Shown: piece by piece, positions 1 to 7,944 of the stretch | How the letters are laid out: the number at the start of each line of letters is the position of its first letter | Position numbering within the stretch: the first letter of the stretch is position 1 | Assembly: GCA_002407045.1 (NCBI GenBank) | Contig: DHKB01000025.1 | Coordinates: 1 to 22,982 of the forward strand | DNA length: 22,982 nt | Source: Candidatus Bruticola papionis | Lineage (GTDB): Bacteria; Vulcanimicrobiota; Xenobia; Xenobiales; Xenobiaceae | Reading direction: 5' to 3' | The notes under the pieces: generated by a model | Database searches by the model: none | Seen by the model: only the letters and a program-made list of their open reading frames with translations | Told to the model about the DNA's origin: nothing | Program-made: the position numbers and the translations under genes

Positions 1-2664
1 AGTGCGCTTAGGCTTAGCTTCGGCACTGGCTGCAGCTTGAGCGCTGATATTTGCTTCGGTAGTAACCGGGCTGGGAGTAGCGGAAGCCACTGCTTTGGGG
101 AAGCGCGGCATAAACTCGAAGCCATAGCGACCTGTGGACGGATTAAGTACAACGTAGCCTTTGAAAGGCTTGTTGTATTTGGAAATAAAGTTTTCCAGTA
201 ATTCGGTGCGTCCGTGCTCCAAGAAATAGGCCAGCTCTTCATGGCTTATAGGACGCTGACAAATTACACGTGGCATAGTGAATCCTTTTTTGTGGGAGCC
301 ATTTTGTACACATATTTGCTGACATTGGTAGCTGGAGGCATTTTCTGTCACGTGGCAATTTTTGTCGAAAGGACAGACACCCAAAATCTCGTCACTAACG
401 GGCAAAGAGACTGCGTCGGAAACTACTGTGCCGTTGTCTGTCTCTAATTCGACAGTATTATTCTGAAAGCGGAGCTTAGCTTTGTAAGTTTGCTTGCCGC
501 TGCCTTTGAAGCCTTCTAAATAATCCGTTTCGCCTTTTTCCAAAAGTTCGCTCATGGTGCGAGTATCGATATAACGGCCATTTTTGTCTTTCCAGACAAT
601 AAAAGAGCAACCTTCGCCGTCTTTTCCTTGGTTGGCTTCGCAAGCATAAAAACGCATCTTTTCATAAACTTGATGTTTGTGACATACAGGGCAAAGGCCT
701 AGAGGCTTTTCGTCGGCGTAAATGTCGGCATACTCAAAGTCTTTAGTTTTGGAAACGATTTCTTTGGTATAGTCGACAATATCGTTCATATAAGCTTTGC
801 GCTTATAAGTTCCGTGCTCTACTTGGTTGAGATTATACTCCATACGACCGGTCAGCTCTGGAGAAGCTAAACGGTGGCAGCCTATGCGTTTAAGCAAATC
901 GATTAAGATTATGCCTTTGGTTGTAGCTTTCAAAGCTCGATCGGCGCGTTCTATATAGCCTCTGGTGAGCAAAGCTTCAATAATTTCAGCGCGAGTAGCT
1001 GGAGTACCTAAGCCAGTCTCTTCGATAGCATTGGAAAGCTCTTCATCTTCGACTTGCTTACCGGCGTTTTCCATTAAGCTTAAAAGTCTAGCTTCGGTAA
1101 TGCGCGTCGGTGGCTTAGTCATCTCGTCTTTGAGAGTAATTTCTTTATTGCGAGCTAGGGCCGGAGCCTGAGGGGTGGCTTTCAACTCGGGAAGAGCCGA
1201 ACACTCTTCTTGGGAGTCATAACCATAGACTTCTTTCCAACCTTTTTCGCTTAAGAAGTTGCCTTTAGTGCGGAAAGTAAAAGTTTCATCTTCGGCTTTT
1301 ACGGTGGTAATTCGCTCTATAACTGTGGTAACGGCAGGGGGAAAGAAGGCTGCTAAAAAGCGGCGCAAGATTAAATTATAAATTTTCGCTTCGTCGTCGC
1401 GTAAGCTGCGGCCCGCCAACTGGGTGGTGGGAATAATGGCAAAGTGATCGGAAATGCGTGAATCGTCAAAGATTTTGCCATAATTGCGCAACTTGGGCTC
1501 GGCTAAAAGCTTGCTGGCGGCTGTCGCATAGAGAGGAAAATTTAAGCTTCCTTCTTCAGCTCGAGAAGCGTAAGTAGCCATGCCACTCCAAATGCGTTTA
1601 ACTTGGCCCACGTAGTCGGTAGGCAAGCACTTGGAAGAAGTACGCGGGTAAGTAATGAGCTTATGGCTTTCGTAAAGACGCTGAGCTGCAGCCAGGGTAC
1701 TCTTAGCCGATAAACCAAAACGTCTATTGGCTTCGCGTTGTAAAGATGTCAAATCGAAAAGAGGCGGAGCGGCTTCAGGTTTGTTTTTGCGGGTCTCTTC
1801 TACTTGAGCTTGGTGTCCTTTGACAGTTTGCTCTATATGTTCGGCCAAAGCCCGATCAAAGATAGCTTCGTCGCGCCCTTTGAAATTTTTTTCTTCGGAA
1901 ATTTGCTTGGGATCAAATTTAGGATCAAAATATACCGCTTCGTAAGTGTGCGGTTTGGTTTCATTCTCTTTGTTGATAGGAATATCAAATTTGGCTTTTA
2001 AGCGCCAATAGGGAGCCGGGCGGAATTTTAATATATCTAACTCGTGACTTTGCAACATGGCCAAAGTGGGAGTTTGGACACGGCCAGCCGACCAAGACAC
2101 TTTTTCAGTGCGTGTCTTTAAACGACGAGTGAGAGCACGGGTAGAGTTTATACCGATAAGCCAGTCCGCTTCGGCGCGGCATTGAGCGGCTTGATACAAA
2201 TTTTCATAGTCGGCGCCTGGCTTAAGAGAGGCAAAACCGTTGCGTATGGCTTCTGGAGTCATAGATTGCAACCATAAGCGCAAAATAGGCTTTTTGATTT
2301 TGCAAAAAGAGACTAATTCGCGGAAAATAAGCTCGCCTTCTCGTCCGGCATCGCAGGCGTTAACTACTGCTTCGACGTCGGCTCTTTTGGCCAATTTAGC
2401 AATAATGCGCAAACGGGTTGTACATTTATCTTTGGCTTTTAGGCTGAAACTCTTGGGAATAATGGGTAAATCTTCCAATTTCCAAGCTTTGTATTTAGGA
2501 TCGATTTCCTCAGGAGAGATAAATTCGACTAAATGGCCGACTGCCCAAGTTATAATATTGTTTTCACTCTCCAAGTATTCTTTTTCGTCTTTGCAGCCGC
2601 CCAGCGCTTTGGCAATATCTTTGGCAACGCTGGGTTTTTCGGCGATAATCAGATGCTTAGACAA
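1..2664 (-). CDS. topB: DNA topoisomerase III (type IA), 3' end cut by window
   Basis: Type IA topoisomerase that cuts and passes single strands of DNA, relaxing negative supercoils and resolving recombination intermediates. The visible part has 888 codons in one open frame running off the left edge, so the C-terminus is missing. In order: a Toprim domain opening with IIAEKPSVAKDIAKALG (E9 catalytic), the acidic motif DAGREGE near 105-111 (Bacillus-type, the second acidic residue being Gly), and the active-site tyrosine in LITYPRTSS at about Y339. Next comes GLGTPATRAEII, typical of topoisomerase III. The C-terminal part carries a CPVC zinc ribbon, a Toprim-C repeat, a second cysteine cluster (CPFDKNC), another repeat, and an Ala/Ser-rich tail. 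The start is TTG: AGGAGG lies 6 nt upstream and the protein begins right at the family motif. It lies downstream of recN in the same direction but probably has its own promoter. Confidence 0.95.
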   Translation of the reverse strand, partial: MSKHLIIAEKPSVAKDIAKALGGCKDEKEYLESENNIITWAVGHLVEFISPEEIDPKYKAWKLEDLPIIPKSFSLKAKDKCTTRLRIIAKLAKRADVEAVVNACDAGREGELIFRELVSFCKIKKPILRLWLQSMTPEAIRNGFASLKPGADYENLYQAAQCRAEADWLIGINSTRALTRRLKTRTEKVSWSAGRVQTPTLAMLQSHELDILKFRPAPYWRLKAKFDIPINKENETKPHTYEAVYFDPKFDPKQISEEKNFKGRDEAIFDRALAEHIEQTVKGHQAQVEETRKNKPEAAPPLFDLTSLQREANRRFGLSAKSTLAAAQRLYESHKLITYPRTSSKCLPTDYVGQVKRIWSGMATYASRAEEGSLNFPLYATAASKLLAEPKLRNYGKIFDDSRISDHFAIIPTTQLAGRSLRDDEAKIYNLILRRFLAAFFPPAVTTVIERITTVKAEDETFTFRTKGNFLSEKGWKEVYGYDSQEECSALPELKATPQAPALARNKEITLKDEMTKPPTRITEARLLSLMENAGKQVEDEELSNAIEETGLGTPATRAEIIEALLTRGYIERADRALKATTKGIILIDLLKRIGCHRLASPELTGRMEYNLNQVEHGTYKRKAYMNDIVDYTKEIVSKTKDFEYADIYADEKPLGLCPVCHKHQVYEKMRFYACEANQGKDGEGCSFIVWKDKNGRYIDTRTMSELLEKGETDYLEGFKGSGKQTYKAKLRFQNNTVELETDNGTVVSDAVSLPVSDEILGVCPFDKNCHVTENASSYQCQQICVQNGSHKKGFTMPRVICQRPISHEELAYFLEHGRTELLENFISKYNKPFKGYVVLNPSTGRYGFEFMPRFPKAVASATPSPVTTEANISAQAAASAEAKPKRT

Positions 2665-2670
2665 GAATAG

Positions 2671-2676
2671 CCTCCT
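2671..2676 (-). promoter_or_regulatory. Strong ribosome binding site deciding the TTG start of topB
   Basis: The minus strand reads AGGAGG, six bases before TTG. No ATG in frame lies at a sensible distance, and the Toprim motif follows at once, so TTG is the start. Confidence 0.8.
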
Positions 2677-2699
2677 GAGGTGCCTTTACTGGCAGAAAA

Positions 2700-2705
2700 A
2701 TTATA
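2700..2705 (-). promoter_or_regulatory. Candidate -10 box for topB
   Basis: A perfect TATAAT on the minus strand, about 36 bases upstream of the TTG start. No good -35 box stands 17 bases upstream (ATATTG), so this is a candidate only. It would give a leader of about 30 nt. Confidence 0.4.
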
Positions 2706-2731
2706 ATATGCAGCCAAGACGGCAATATAGT

Positions 2732-2763
2732 AAAAAAGTTAATTAACTCAAGTATTTTACTTG
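2732..2763 (-). terminator. Possible weak terminator after recN
   Basis: Just past the recN stop is the inverted repeat CAAGTATTTTACTTG (2749-2763). It is followed on the minus strand by the palindrome AGTTAATTAACT and a run of six T. The stems are AT-rich and weak, so termination may be partial, letting some recN transcripts reach topB. Confidence 0.35.
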
Positions 2764-2777
2764 GAACTTGTGGCACG

Positions 2778-4526
2778 TCAAGATCGGCGTTCGTTTCGGA
2801 TTTGCGCATTGCGCAACAGAGAGCGGGCGTGCTCTAAGGCTTGATCCAAAGAAGCCCCTCCGCTCATCATTCTGGCGATTTCTCTTTCTCTTTCGGCTCC
2901 TTCTAAGATGCGTACATGAGTAGAGGTGCGTCCGTCGTTTACCTCTTTATACAGATAGTGGTGACGATCGCCAGCCACGGCTAAAATAGGCAAATGGGTA
3001 ATACAAATAACTTGTGAGCGCGAGGCTAAACCGCGTAGCCGTTCGGCCACTGCTTGGGCGGCGTTACCTCCCAAGCCTGTATCTATTTCGTCGAAAAAGA
3101 AAGTGGCCGTTTTCTGAAATTCGGAAAACAAACTGAGCAAAGCTAGCATAATGCGGGAAATTTCACCACCTGAAGCAATTTGAGCTAGTGGCTTCGGAGC
3201 TTCCCCCGGGTTGGGAGCAATGACAAATTCGACAATATCACCTCCGTGGACGGCGACTTCTTTATATTTAGAAACAAAGCCAGTCAGTTCATCTACCGTT
3301 TGATCTTGGCTGGTATTGTCAGCAAAAGCGACGCTAAAACGGCAGTGAGGCATATCTACTTTGGCTAGCTCTTCTTCTACAGCTTGAGCTAGATTTTGAG
3401 CATAACGATGGCGCAAAGCAGAAATTCTATCTATAAATTTTTCCCTTTGGCTCAAACAATCGAGGAGATCGTGCTCCAAATGCTCAGAACGCGAAGCACT
3501 ATTTTCTAGTTGCTCTAAATGGTTGGCCGTTTGCTGACGATATTGTAAAACTTCCTCTATAGAAGGGCCGTATTTGCGCATAACTGTACGCAATTTATCG
3601 TAACGATTGTGCAAGGCTTCTAAGCTTTCACTATCGGAAACGATACCGTCAGCGTAAGCGCTCAATTCATAAATATTGTCGTCTATAATAGCCAGCGCTT
3701 CATTTAAGCTGTCGACAATAGGGGATAGGCGCTTATCTTGGTTTTGCAAAGAAGATAGGCCGTTGCAAATATTGGCTAAAAGATCGCGGGGGCCACTGTC
3801 AGCTGTCAAATCGGCATGAGCCGATAAGGCTCCGTTGCGTAAGTCGGCAGCGGCCGCTAAAATTTTGATTTGCTCTTCAAGCTTGGCATCTTCGCCAGGC
3901 TGGGGCGCCACTTCGTCTATTTCGTTAAGTTCGTGTTGAGCCCAATCTATTTCACGCAAACGGGAACGCTCGCCTTCGCGCAATTCTTGCAATTCGCGGT
4001 GCAATTCACGGCAGCGGCGATACGATTCGGCATATTTATTTAACAACTGTTCGTAAGATGAATCTTGAGAAATTATGTAGCGATCCAACACTTTGTAATG
4101 GTCGTTGGGGCGCAACAGAGAATATTGCTGGTGTTGCCCATGCAAATCTACCAGCATGGAACCTATTTCGCGTAAAACGGCCAGGGTGGCAGGCTTACCA
4201 TTAATGCGACAAGAGGCTCGACCGATAGCTTTAAAATCTCGATTGAGTAATAGCTCGTCTTCATCGTTTTCTTCAAAGCCGAGTTCCTCAAGTTTGCGAC
4301 TAACTTCTTTAGGAATATCTACGAATCTGGCCGCCACAAAACCGCCGCTCGCTCCACTGCGCAGAGGCTTGTCTCTTACCATAGAGCCTAGCAAAAAGCC
4401 CATAGCATCAATAATTAAGGATTTGCCCGCTCCTGTTTCGCCGGTAAGCATATTGAGACCGTCAACAAAGTAGAACGTCTCATTTTCTACCAAAGCGAAG
4501 TTGCGAATGGCCAATTCTGATAACAT
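2778..4526 (-). CDS. recN: DNA repair protein RecN (SMC-like ATPase)
   Basis: RecN is a cytoplasmic SMC-family ATPase that acts early in double-strand break repair and works with RecA. The 582-residue protein has the full plan. The N-terminal ATPase half begins LSELAIRNFALVE and has Walker A GETGAGKS at 29-36. Long coiled-coil arms with heptad-like Glu/Leu/Arg runs span roughly residues 150-400. The C-terminal half has the ABC signature SGGEISR near 450, Walker B TFFFDEIDTGLGG near 480, and the late motif ICITHLPILAVAGD. The start at 4526 places the conserved ML-L-I-NFAL motif at the N-terminus; the open frame extends 27 codons upstream, but that stretch is basic and unlike the family. The ribosome site is weak (TGGA). 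It is divergent from the M16 peptidase gene. Confidence 0.96.
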   Translation of the reverse strand: MLSELAIRNFALVENETFYFVDGLNMLTGETGAGKSLIIDAMGFLLGSMVRDKPLRSGASGGFVAARFVDIPKEVSRKLEELGFEENDEDELLLNRDFKAIGRASCRINGKPATLAVLREIGSMLVDLHGQHQQYSLLRPNDHYKVLDRYIISQDSSYEQLLNKYAESYRRCRELHRELQELREGERSRLREIDWAQHELNEIDEVAPQPGEDAKLEEQIKILAAAADLRNGALSAHADLTADSGPRDLLANICNGLSSLQNQDKRLSPIVDSLNEALAIIDDNIYELSAYADGIVSDSESLEALHNRYDKLRTVMRKYGPSIEEVLQYRQQTANHLEQLENSASRSEHLEHDLLDCLSQREKFIDRISALRHRYAQNLAQAVEEELAKVDMPHCRFSVAFADNTSQDQTVDELTGFVSKYKEVAVHGGDIVEFVIAPNPGEAPKPLAQIASGGEISRIMLALLSLFSEFQKTATFFFDEIDTGLGGNAAQAVAERLRGLASRSQVICITHLPILAVAGDRHHYLYKEVNDGRTSTHVRILEGAEREREIARMMSGGASLDQALEHARSLLRNAQIRNERRS

Positions 4527-4677
4527 AAAGCATTCCAATCTGCGGCAGGGAAAATTTGCGAGGCAAAAATTCATTTTTGTTTTTTTTCTTCCTCTTTTCC
4601 CAGGCAAAGGAAAGAAGGATATAGGAAAGAAAAAAGGCCTGGTTTCCTTGACAGATGTTTAAGCTTTTTAAATTGAG
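4527..4677. other. Divergent intergenic region between recN and the M16 peptidase gene
   Basis: These 151 bases must hold both start signals. They are A/G-rich on the plus strand near 4608-4640. A consensus TTGACA lies at 4648-4653 (plus), with AT-rich sequence (TTTAA-GCTTT-TTAAA) before the ATG. No terminator, RNA gene or clear operator is seen. Confidence 0.5.
4648..4674 (+). promoter_or_regulatory. Candidate promoter for M16 peptidase-dapB-asd-lysC
   Basis: A perfect -35 TTGACA (4648-4653) is followed, after a short 15-base spacer, by TAAATT (4669-4674). Transcription would begin almost at the ATG (4678), giving a leaderless or near-leaderless message. This fits the missing ribosome site. 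Confidence 0.35.
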
Positions 4678-5955
4678 ATGATTAAGAAGACAGAATTAAC
4701 CAATGGCATTTTGGTAATTAGCGAGCAAATTCCCCAATTTGCTTCCTGCTCTTTGGGAGTGTGGGTGCAAAGCGGAACTCGCAATGATGAACCTTGCAAT
4801 TCGGGCATGGCTCACTTTTTGGAGCATATGCTTTTTAAAGGCACAGAGCGGCGTACGGCTTTGCTTTTGGCTCAAGATATGGATCTTTTGGGCGGTCGTA
4901 TGAATGCTTTTACCGAGCAAGAGCAAACGTGTCTATATACGGTTGTGCTCAGTGAGCATGTGGCGCAAGCTTTTGAAATTTTAGCCGATATGTTGGTAAA
5001 TTCTTCGTTTGATGAAGCTGAATTGCGTCGCGAACAAGGGGTCGTATGCGAAGAAATAAAAATGGTGGAAGACGAGACCGACGAGTTGGCTTCCGACCTT
5101 TTTTATGCTTCAATTTGGCCTGATCATCCCTTGGGCAAGCCTATTCAAGGCACGATAGAATCAGTGCAAAACTTCACACAAAATGCACTTTTTGAGTATT
5201 TACATCGCCACTACAAGCCTGATCGCATTATCGTGGCTGCTGCTGGTGCCATTGAACATGAAAATTTAGTGCACTTGACCAAGCGCTACTTGCAAAACGG
5301 ATGGCTAATGCGTCGTCCTGTTTCTCAGTTCAGTATTGAAGCTGGACCGAAGCTGTGGTGGGCTTGCCCTCCTGGAGGTACACCTAATCCAGCTGCGGTT
5401 ATCAATGTAAAATATCGTCCTACCGAGCAAGTTAGCATTTGTTGTGGCTGGCAGTGTCTGTCTCAAGACGATCCACGAGGATGTATATTGTCCGTTTTGG
5501 ATAGTGTCTTGGGCGGTTCTCTTTCTTGCCGTCTTTTCCAGGAAATTCGCGAAAAAAGCGGTTTGGCTTATTCTGTCGAGACCTTCCGCTCTACTTACAG
5601 TGACGCCGGTCTTTTTGGTGTAGAAGTAAGTTGTTCGGCAGCCAATGTCTCGGCGGTAATGGACAGTATCCGCAAAATTTTCAGATCTATTTTAGCCGAA
5701 GGTATCACCGAGGACGAGTTAGAGAGAGCTCGTCAACATATAAAAAGCTCCTATGCTTTAAGCTTAGAATCCAGCTTCGGACGCATGAGTTGTATTGTGC
5801 AAAATGAACGTGTTTGGGGACGTCAAATTAGCTTGGAAGAACTTTGCCAAGATTTAGACAAAGTGAAAAACAGCGATATTATAGAGTTTTCCCGCGAGTT
5901 CTTTGATTTAGATAAATTAACTATCGCAGCTGCTGGCCCTATATATTCTTTATAA
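4678..5955 (+). CDS. M16 family zinc peptidase (processing-peptidase-like, YmxG/PqqL type)
   Basis: Inverzincin metallopeptidase of the mitochondrial-processing-peptidase family. The 425-residue protein has the inverted zinc motif HFLEH (H46, E49, H50) and the third ligand E126, 76 residues further on in VVCEEIKMVEDE. The inactive second half is also present, with the conserved REKSGLAYSVETF segment near residue 300. Length is normal for the single-unit bacterial form. No signal peptide is seen, so it is probably cytoplasmic; its substrate is unknown. There is no recognisable Shine-Dalgarno before the ATG. It heads a same-strand cluster with dapB, asd and lysC. In Bacillus subtilis the homologue ymxG (mlpA) also lies beside dipicolinate/aspartate-pathway genes, which supports the family call but does not show a shared function. 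Confidence 0.92.
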   Translation: MIKKTELTNGILVISEQIPQFASCSLGVWVQSGTRNDEPCNSGMAHFLEHMLFKGTERRTALLLAQDMDLLGGRMNAFTEQEQTCLYTVVLSEHVAQAFEILADMLVNSSFDEAELRREQGVVCEEIKMVEDETDELASDLFYASIWPDHPLGKPIQGTIESVQNFTQNALFEYLHRHYKPDRIIVAAAGAIEHENLVHLTKRYLQNGWLMRRPVSQFSIEAGPKLWWACPPGGTPNPAAVINVKYRPTEQVSICCGWQCLSQDDPRGCILSVLDSVLGGSLSCRLFQEIREKSGLAYSVETFRSTYSDAGLFGVEVSCSAANVSAVMDSIRKIFRSILAEGITEDELERARQHIKSSYALSLESSFGRMSCIVQNERVWGRQISLEELCQDLDKVKNSDIIEFSREFFDLDKLTIAAAGPIYSL

Positions 5956-6031
5956 TAGGGTGTAAAATCGCGCGGTAAAAAAACTGATAATTGTAAGAAT
6001 AAAAATTTTGTTGTGCATTCAGGAGGTTTGC

Positions 6032-6847
6032 ATGGACAGTGTACTAAGCCCGATTCCAGTGGTAGTATCTGGAGCTACCGGACGTATGGGGCGCGAAATT
6101 GTGCGCACTATTTTAGGCCAAGTTGGTATGGAATTGGTGGGAGCTATTGGTCACGCTCGTCATTTAGGTGAAGATATTGGAGAGTTGGTCACCGGCGAGC
6201 CTTGTGGAGTAATTGTTACTCCAGATATCGATCAAGCTTTATCCGCTGCCCGCGGTGGCGTTTTGGTGGAAGTTTCTACCGGAAGTTTCATTAAAGAAGT
6301 AGTTTTTAAAGCCGCTCAATACAATGTGGCTTGCGTTATTGGTTCTACTGGCATTTCTAATGCCGATTCTGAAGCTATAGCCAATTTAGCTAAAGAAAGC
6401 TCTCATCCTATTTTATTTGCTCCCAACTTCGCTATGGGAGCCGTCCTGATGATGAAATTTGCCAAAATGGCTTCCAAATATTTCCATTGGGCCGAAATTA
6501 TTGAAAAACACCATGAACGCAAGCTTGACGCTCCTTCTGGTACGGCCATGTATACTGCTGAAGCTATGGCTAGAGCCTCTGGCGGCAAATTTAGAGCTCC
6601 TGTAGAAGGTGAAGAGTCTGTAAAAGGTGTGAGGGGTGGCAAATATGGTGGTATTCGCATTCACTCTGTGCGTATGCCCGGATTTTTGGCCGACCAGGAA
6701 GTCATTTTTGGCAGTCAAGGTGAGACTTTGACTATCCATCATAACGCTTCATCTCGTGAGTGCTTTATGTCCGGAGTAGTTATTGCTATTCAAAAAGTAC
6801 GCAACTTGGATGGCATGGTTGTCGGTTTAGAAAATATTATCGATTGA
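6032..6847 (+). CDS. dapB: 4-hydroxy-tetrahydrodipicolinate reductase
   Basis: Reduces hydroxy-tetrahydrodipicolinate to tetrahydrodipicolinate with NAD(P)H, in the pathway to diaminopimelate and lysine. The 271-residue protein has the N-terminal nucleotide-binding turn GATGRMG (14-20), the APNFAMG segment, and the active-site block KHHERKLDAPSGTA (159-172). In that block H160/H161 and K164 match the catalytic His and Lys of the family. The late motif HSVRMPGFLADQEVIFG is also present. Start choice: AGGAGG at 6021-6026 is five bases before ATG 6032. An upstream TTG at 6008 would add eight residues but has no ribosome site. The gene follows the M16 peptidase by 76 nt and precedes asd by 64 nt, so it is probably in one operon. 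Confidence 0.96.
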   Translation: MDSVLSPIPVVVSGATGRMGREIVRTILGQVGMELVGAIGHARHLGEDIGELVTGEPCGVIVTPDIDQALSAARGGVLVEVSTGSFIKEVVFKAAQYNVACVIGSTGISNADSEAIANLAKESSHPILFAPNFAMGAVLMMKFAKMASKYFHWAEIIEKHHERKLDAPSGTAMYTAEAMARASGGKFRAPVEGEESVKGVRGGKYGGIRIHSVRMPGFLADQEVIFGSQGETLTIHHNASSRECFMSGVVIAIQKVRNLDGMVVGLENIID

Positions 6848-6869
6848 TAAAGTTTTGTCAGTTAAAACT

Positions 6870-6892
6870 TGGGGCTAAGAATAGGTGCCCCA
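6870..6892 (+). promoter_or_regulatory. Hairpin between dapB and asd
   Basis: The stem TGGGGC / GCCCCA (6870-6875 with 6887-6892) closes an 11-base loop. No U-run follows, so it is not an intrinsic terminator. It could be a processing or stability element in the dapB-asd message. Confidence 0.35.
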
Positions 6893-6911
6893 TAGAAAGT
6901 GAAATGTGAGC

Positions 6912-7940
6912 ATGAATAACAAAAAATATAATTTCGCTGTTGTAGGAGCCACTGGTTTAGTAGGCTCAATGATGCTCAAAATTTTAGCTGAGCGCACTCA
7001 GTTGCCTATTGGCAAAGTAAGTGCTGTAGCCACGGCCAGATCAGCTGGTTCGGTGGTTAAATTTCGCGATGAATCTCTTGTCGTAGCTGATATCGCTTCT
7101 TTCGATTTCAAAGGTATTGATATCGCGCTTTTTGCTGGCGGCGACGTCGCTGCTGCCGAGTATGTAAAGAAAGCGGCTGCTGCTGGAGCGGTTGCTATCG
7201 ACAATTCTTCTATTTTCCGTATGGATCCCGAAGTGCCTTTGGTAGTGCCGGAAGTTAACGGCCATGCGATTAAACACCACAAAGGTATCATAGCCAACCC
7301 CAATTGTTCTACGATTCAAATGATGTCTGTATTGGCTCCTTTGCATAAGGCTTTTGGCCTTAAAAGCGTTAGCGTAGCCACTTATCAGTCTGTTTCTGGT
7401 GCTGGCAAAGAAGCTGTAGAAGAATTGCGCCGTCAGACTAAAGCTATGCTCGAAGGACAGCCTATAGAAGGTAAATCTTGTTTTCCCAAGCGCATTGGTT
7501 TCAACCTCTTCCCGCAAATTGGTAGCTTTGATGAAGAGGGCAATACTACGGAAGAAACCAAAATGGTTAACGAAACCAAGAAAATTTTGGAACTTCCGGA
7601 AGTCCCTGTTTTAGCTACTTGTGTGCGTGTACCCGTCTTCTTCGCTCACTCCGAAGCTGTTCAAGCTGCTTTTGAAAAAGAGTGCTCTCCTGAAGAAGTA
7701 AGGGCCATTTTAAGCAAGGCTCCTTGCGTAAAAGTAATGGATGACCCCTCTAAGGAAATTTATCCTACTCCAGTCGAAGGTGAAGATCAGGACCTCGTCT
7801 TAGTTGGACGTATTCGTCGCGATCCTACTGTTGAGCATGGTATCTCCATGTGGGTAGTAGCTGACAACTTACGTAAAGGTGCCGCTACCAATGCTGTCAA
7901 TATCGCCCAAGCTCTCACTGAGGAAAGGGACGCAGAATAG
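6912..7940 (+). CDS. asd: Aspartate-semialdehyde dehydrogenase
   Basis: Makes aspartate-4-semialdehyde from aspartyl phosphate with NADPH, the branch-point for lysine, threonine and methionine. The 342-residue protein has the nucleotide-binding motif VGATGLVGS near residue 11, the catalytic cysteine C132 in NPNCSTIQ, the segment TYQSVSGAGK, and the catalytic histidine H246 in PVFFAHSEA. The C-terminal stretch GRIRRDPTVEHGISMWVVADN is also typical. I chose ATG 6912. GTG 6906 would add only Met-Ser, and neither has a strong ribosome site (AAAGTG is the nearest). It lies between dapB and lysC, with a 4-nt gap to lysC. Confidence 0.95.
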   Translation: MNNKKYNFAVVGATGLVGSMMLKILAERTQLPIGKVSAVATARSAGSVVKFRDESLVVADIASFDFKGIDIALFAGGDVAAAEYVKKAAAAGAVAIDNSSIFRMDPEVPLVVPEVNGHAIKHHKGIIANPNCSTIQMMSVLAPLHKAFGLKSVSVATYQSVSGAGKEAVEELRRQTKAMLEGQPIEGKSCFPKRIGFNLFPQIGSFDEEGNTTEETKMVNETKKILELPEVPVLATCVRVPVFFAHSEAVQAAFEKECSPEEVRAILSKAPCVKVMDDPSKEIYPTPVEGEDQDLVLVGRIRRDPTVEHGISMWVVADNLRKGAATNAVNIAQALTEERDAE

Positions 7941-7944
7941 CTCC

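Noticed and set aside
2240..2746. Plus-strand open frame of 168 codons
   Set aside because: It is antisense to the N-terminal region of topB, has no ribosome site or family similarity, and topB is unmistakable on the other strand.
4105..4473. Plus-strand open frame of 122 codons
   Set aside because: It is antisense to the start of recN and is Ser/Pro-rich low complexity, typical of a shadow frame.
4527..4607. 27-residue N-terminal extension of RecN
   Set aside because: The residues are basic and unlike RecN; the family begins at the ML..L.I.NFAL motif.
7879..7944. 22-residue N-terminal extension of LysC
   Set aside because: It overlaps asd by more than 60 bases and lacks similarity; aspartokinases begin at the VQKFGGTSV motif.
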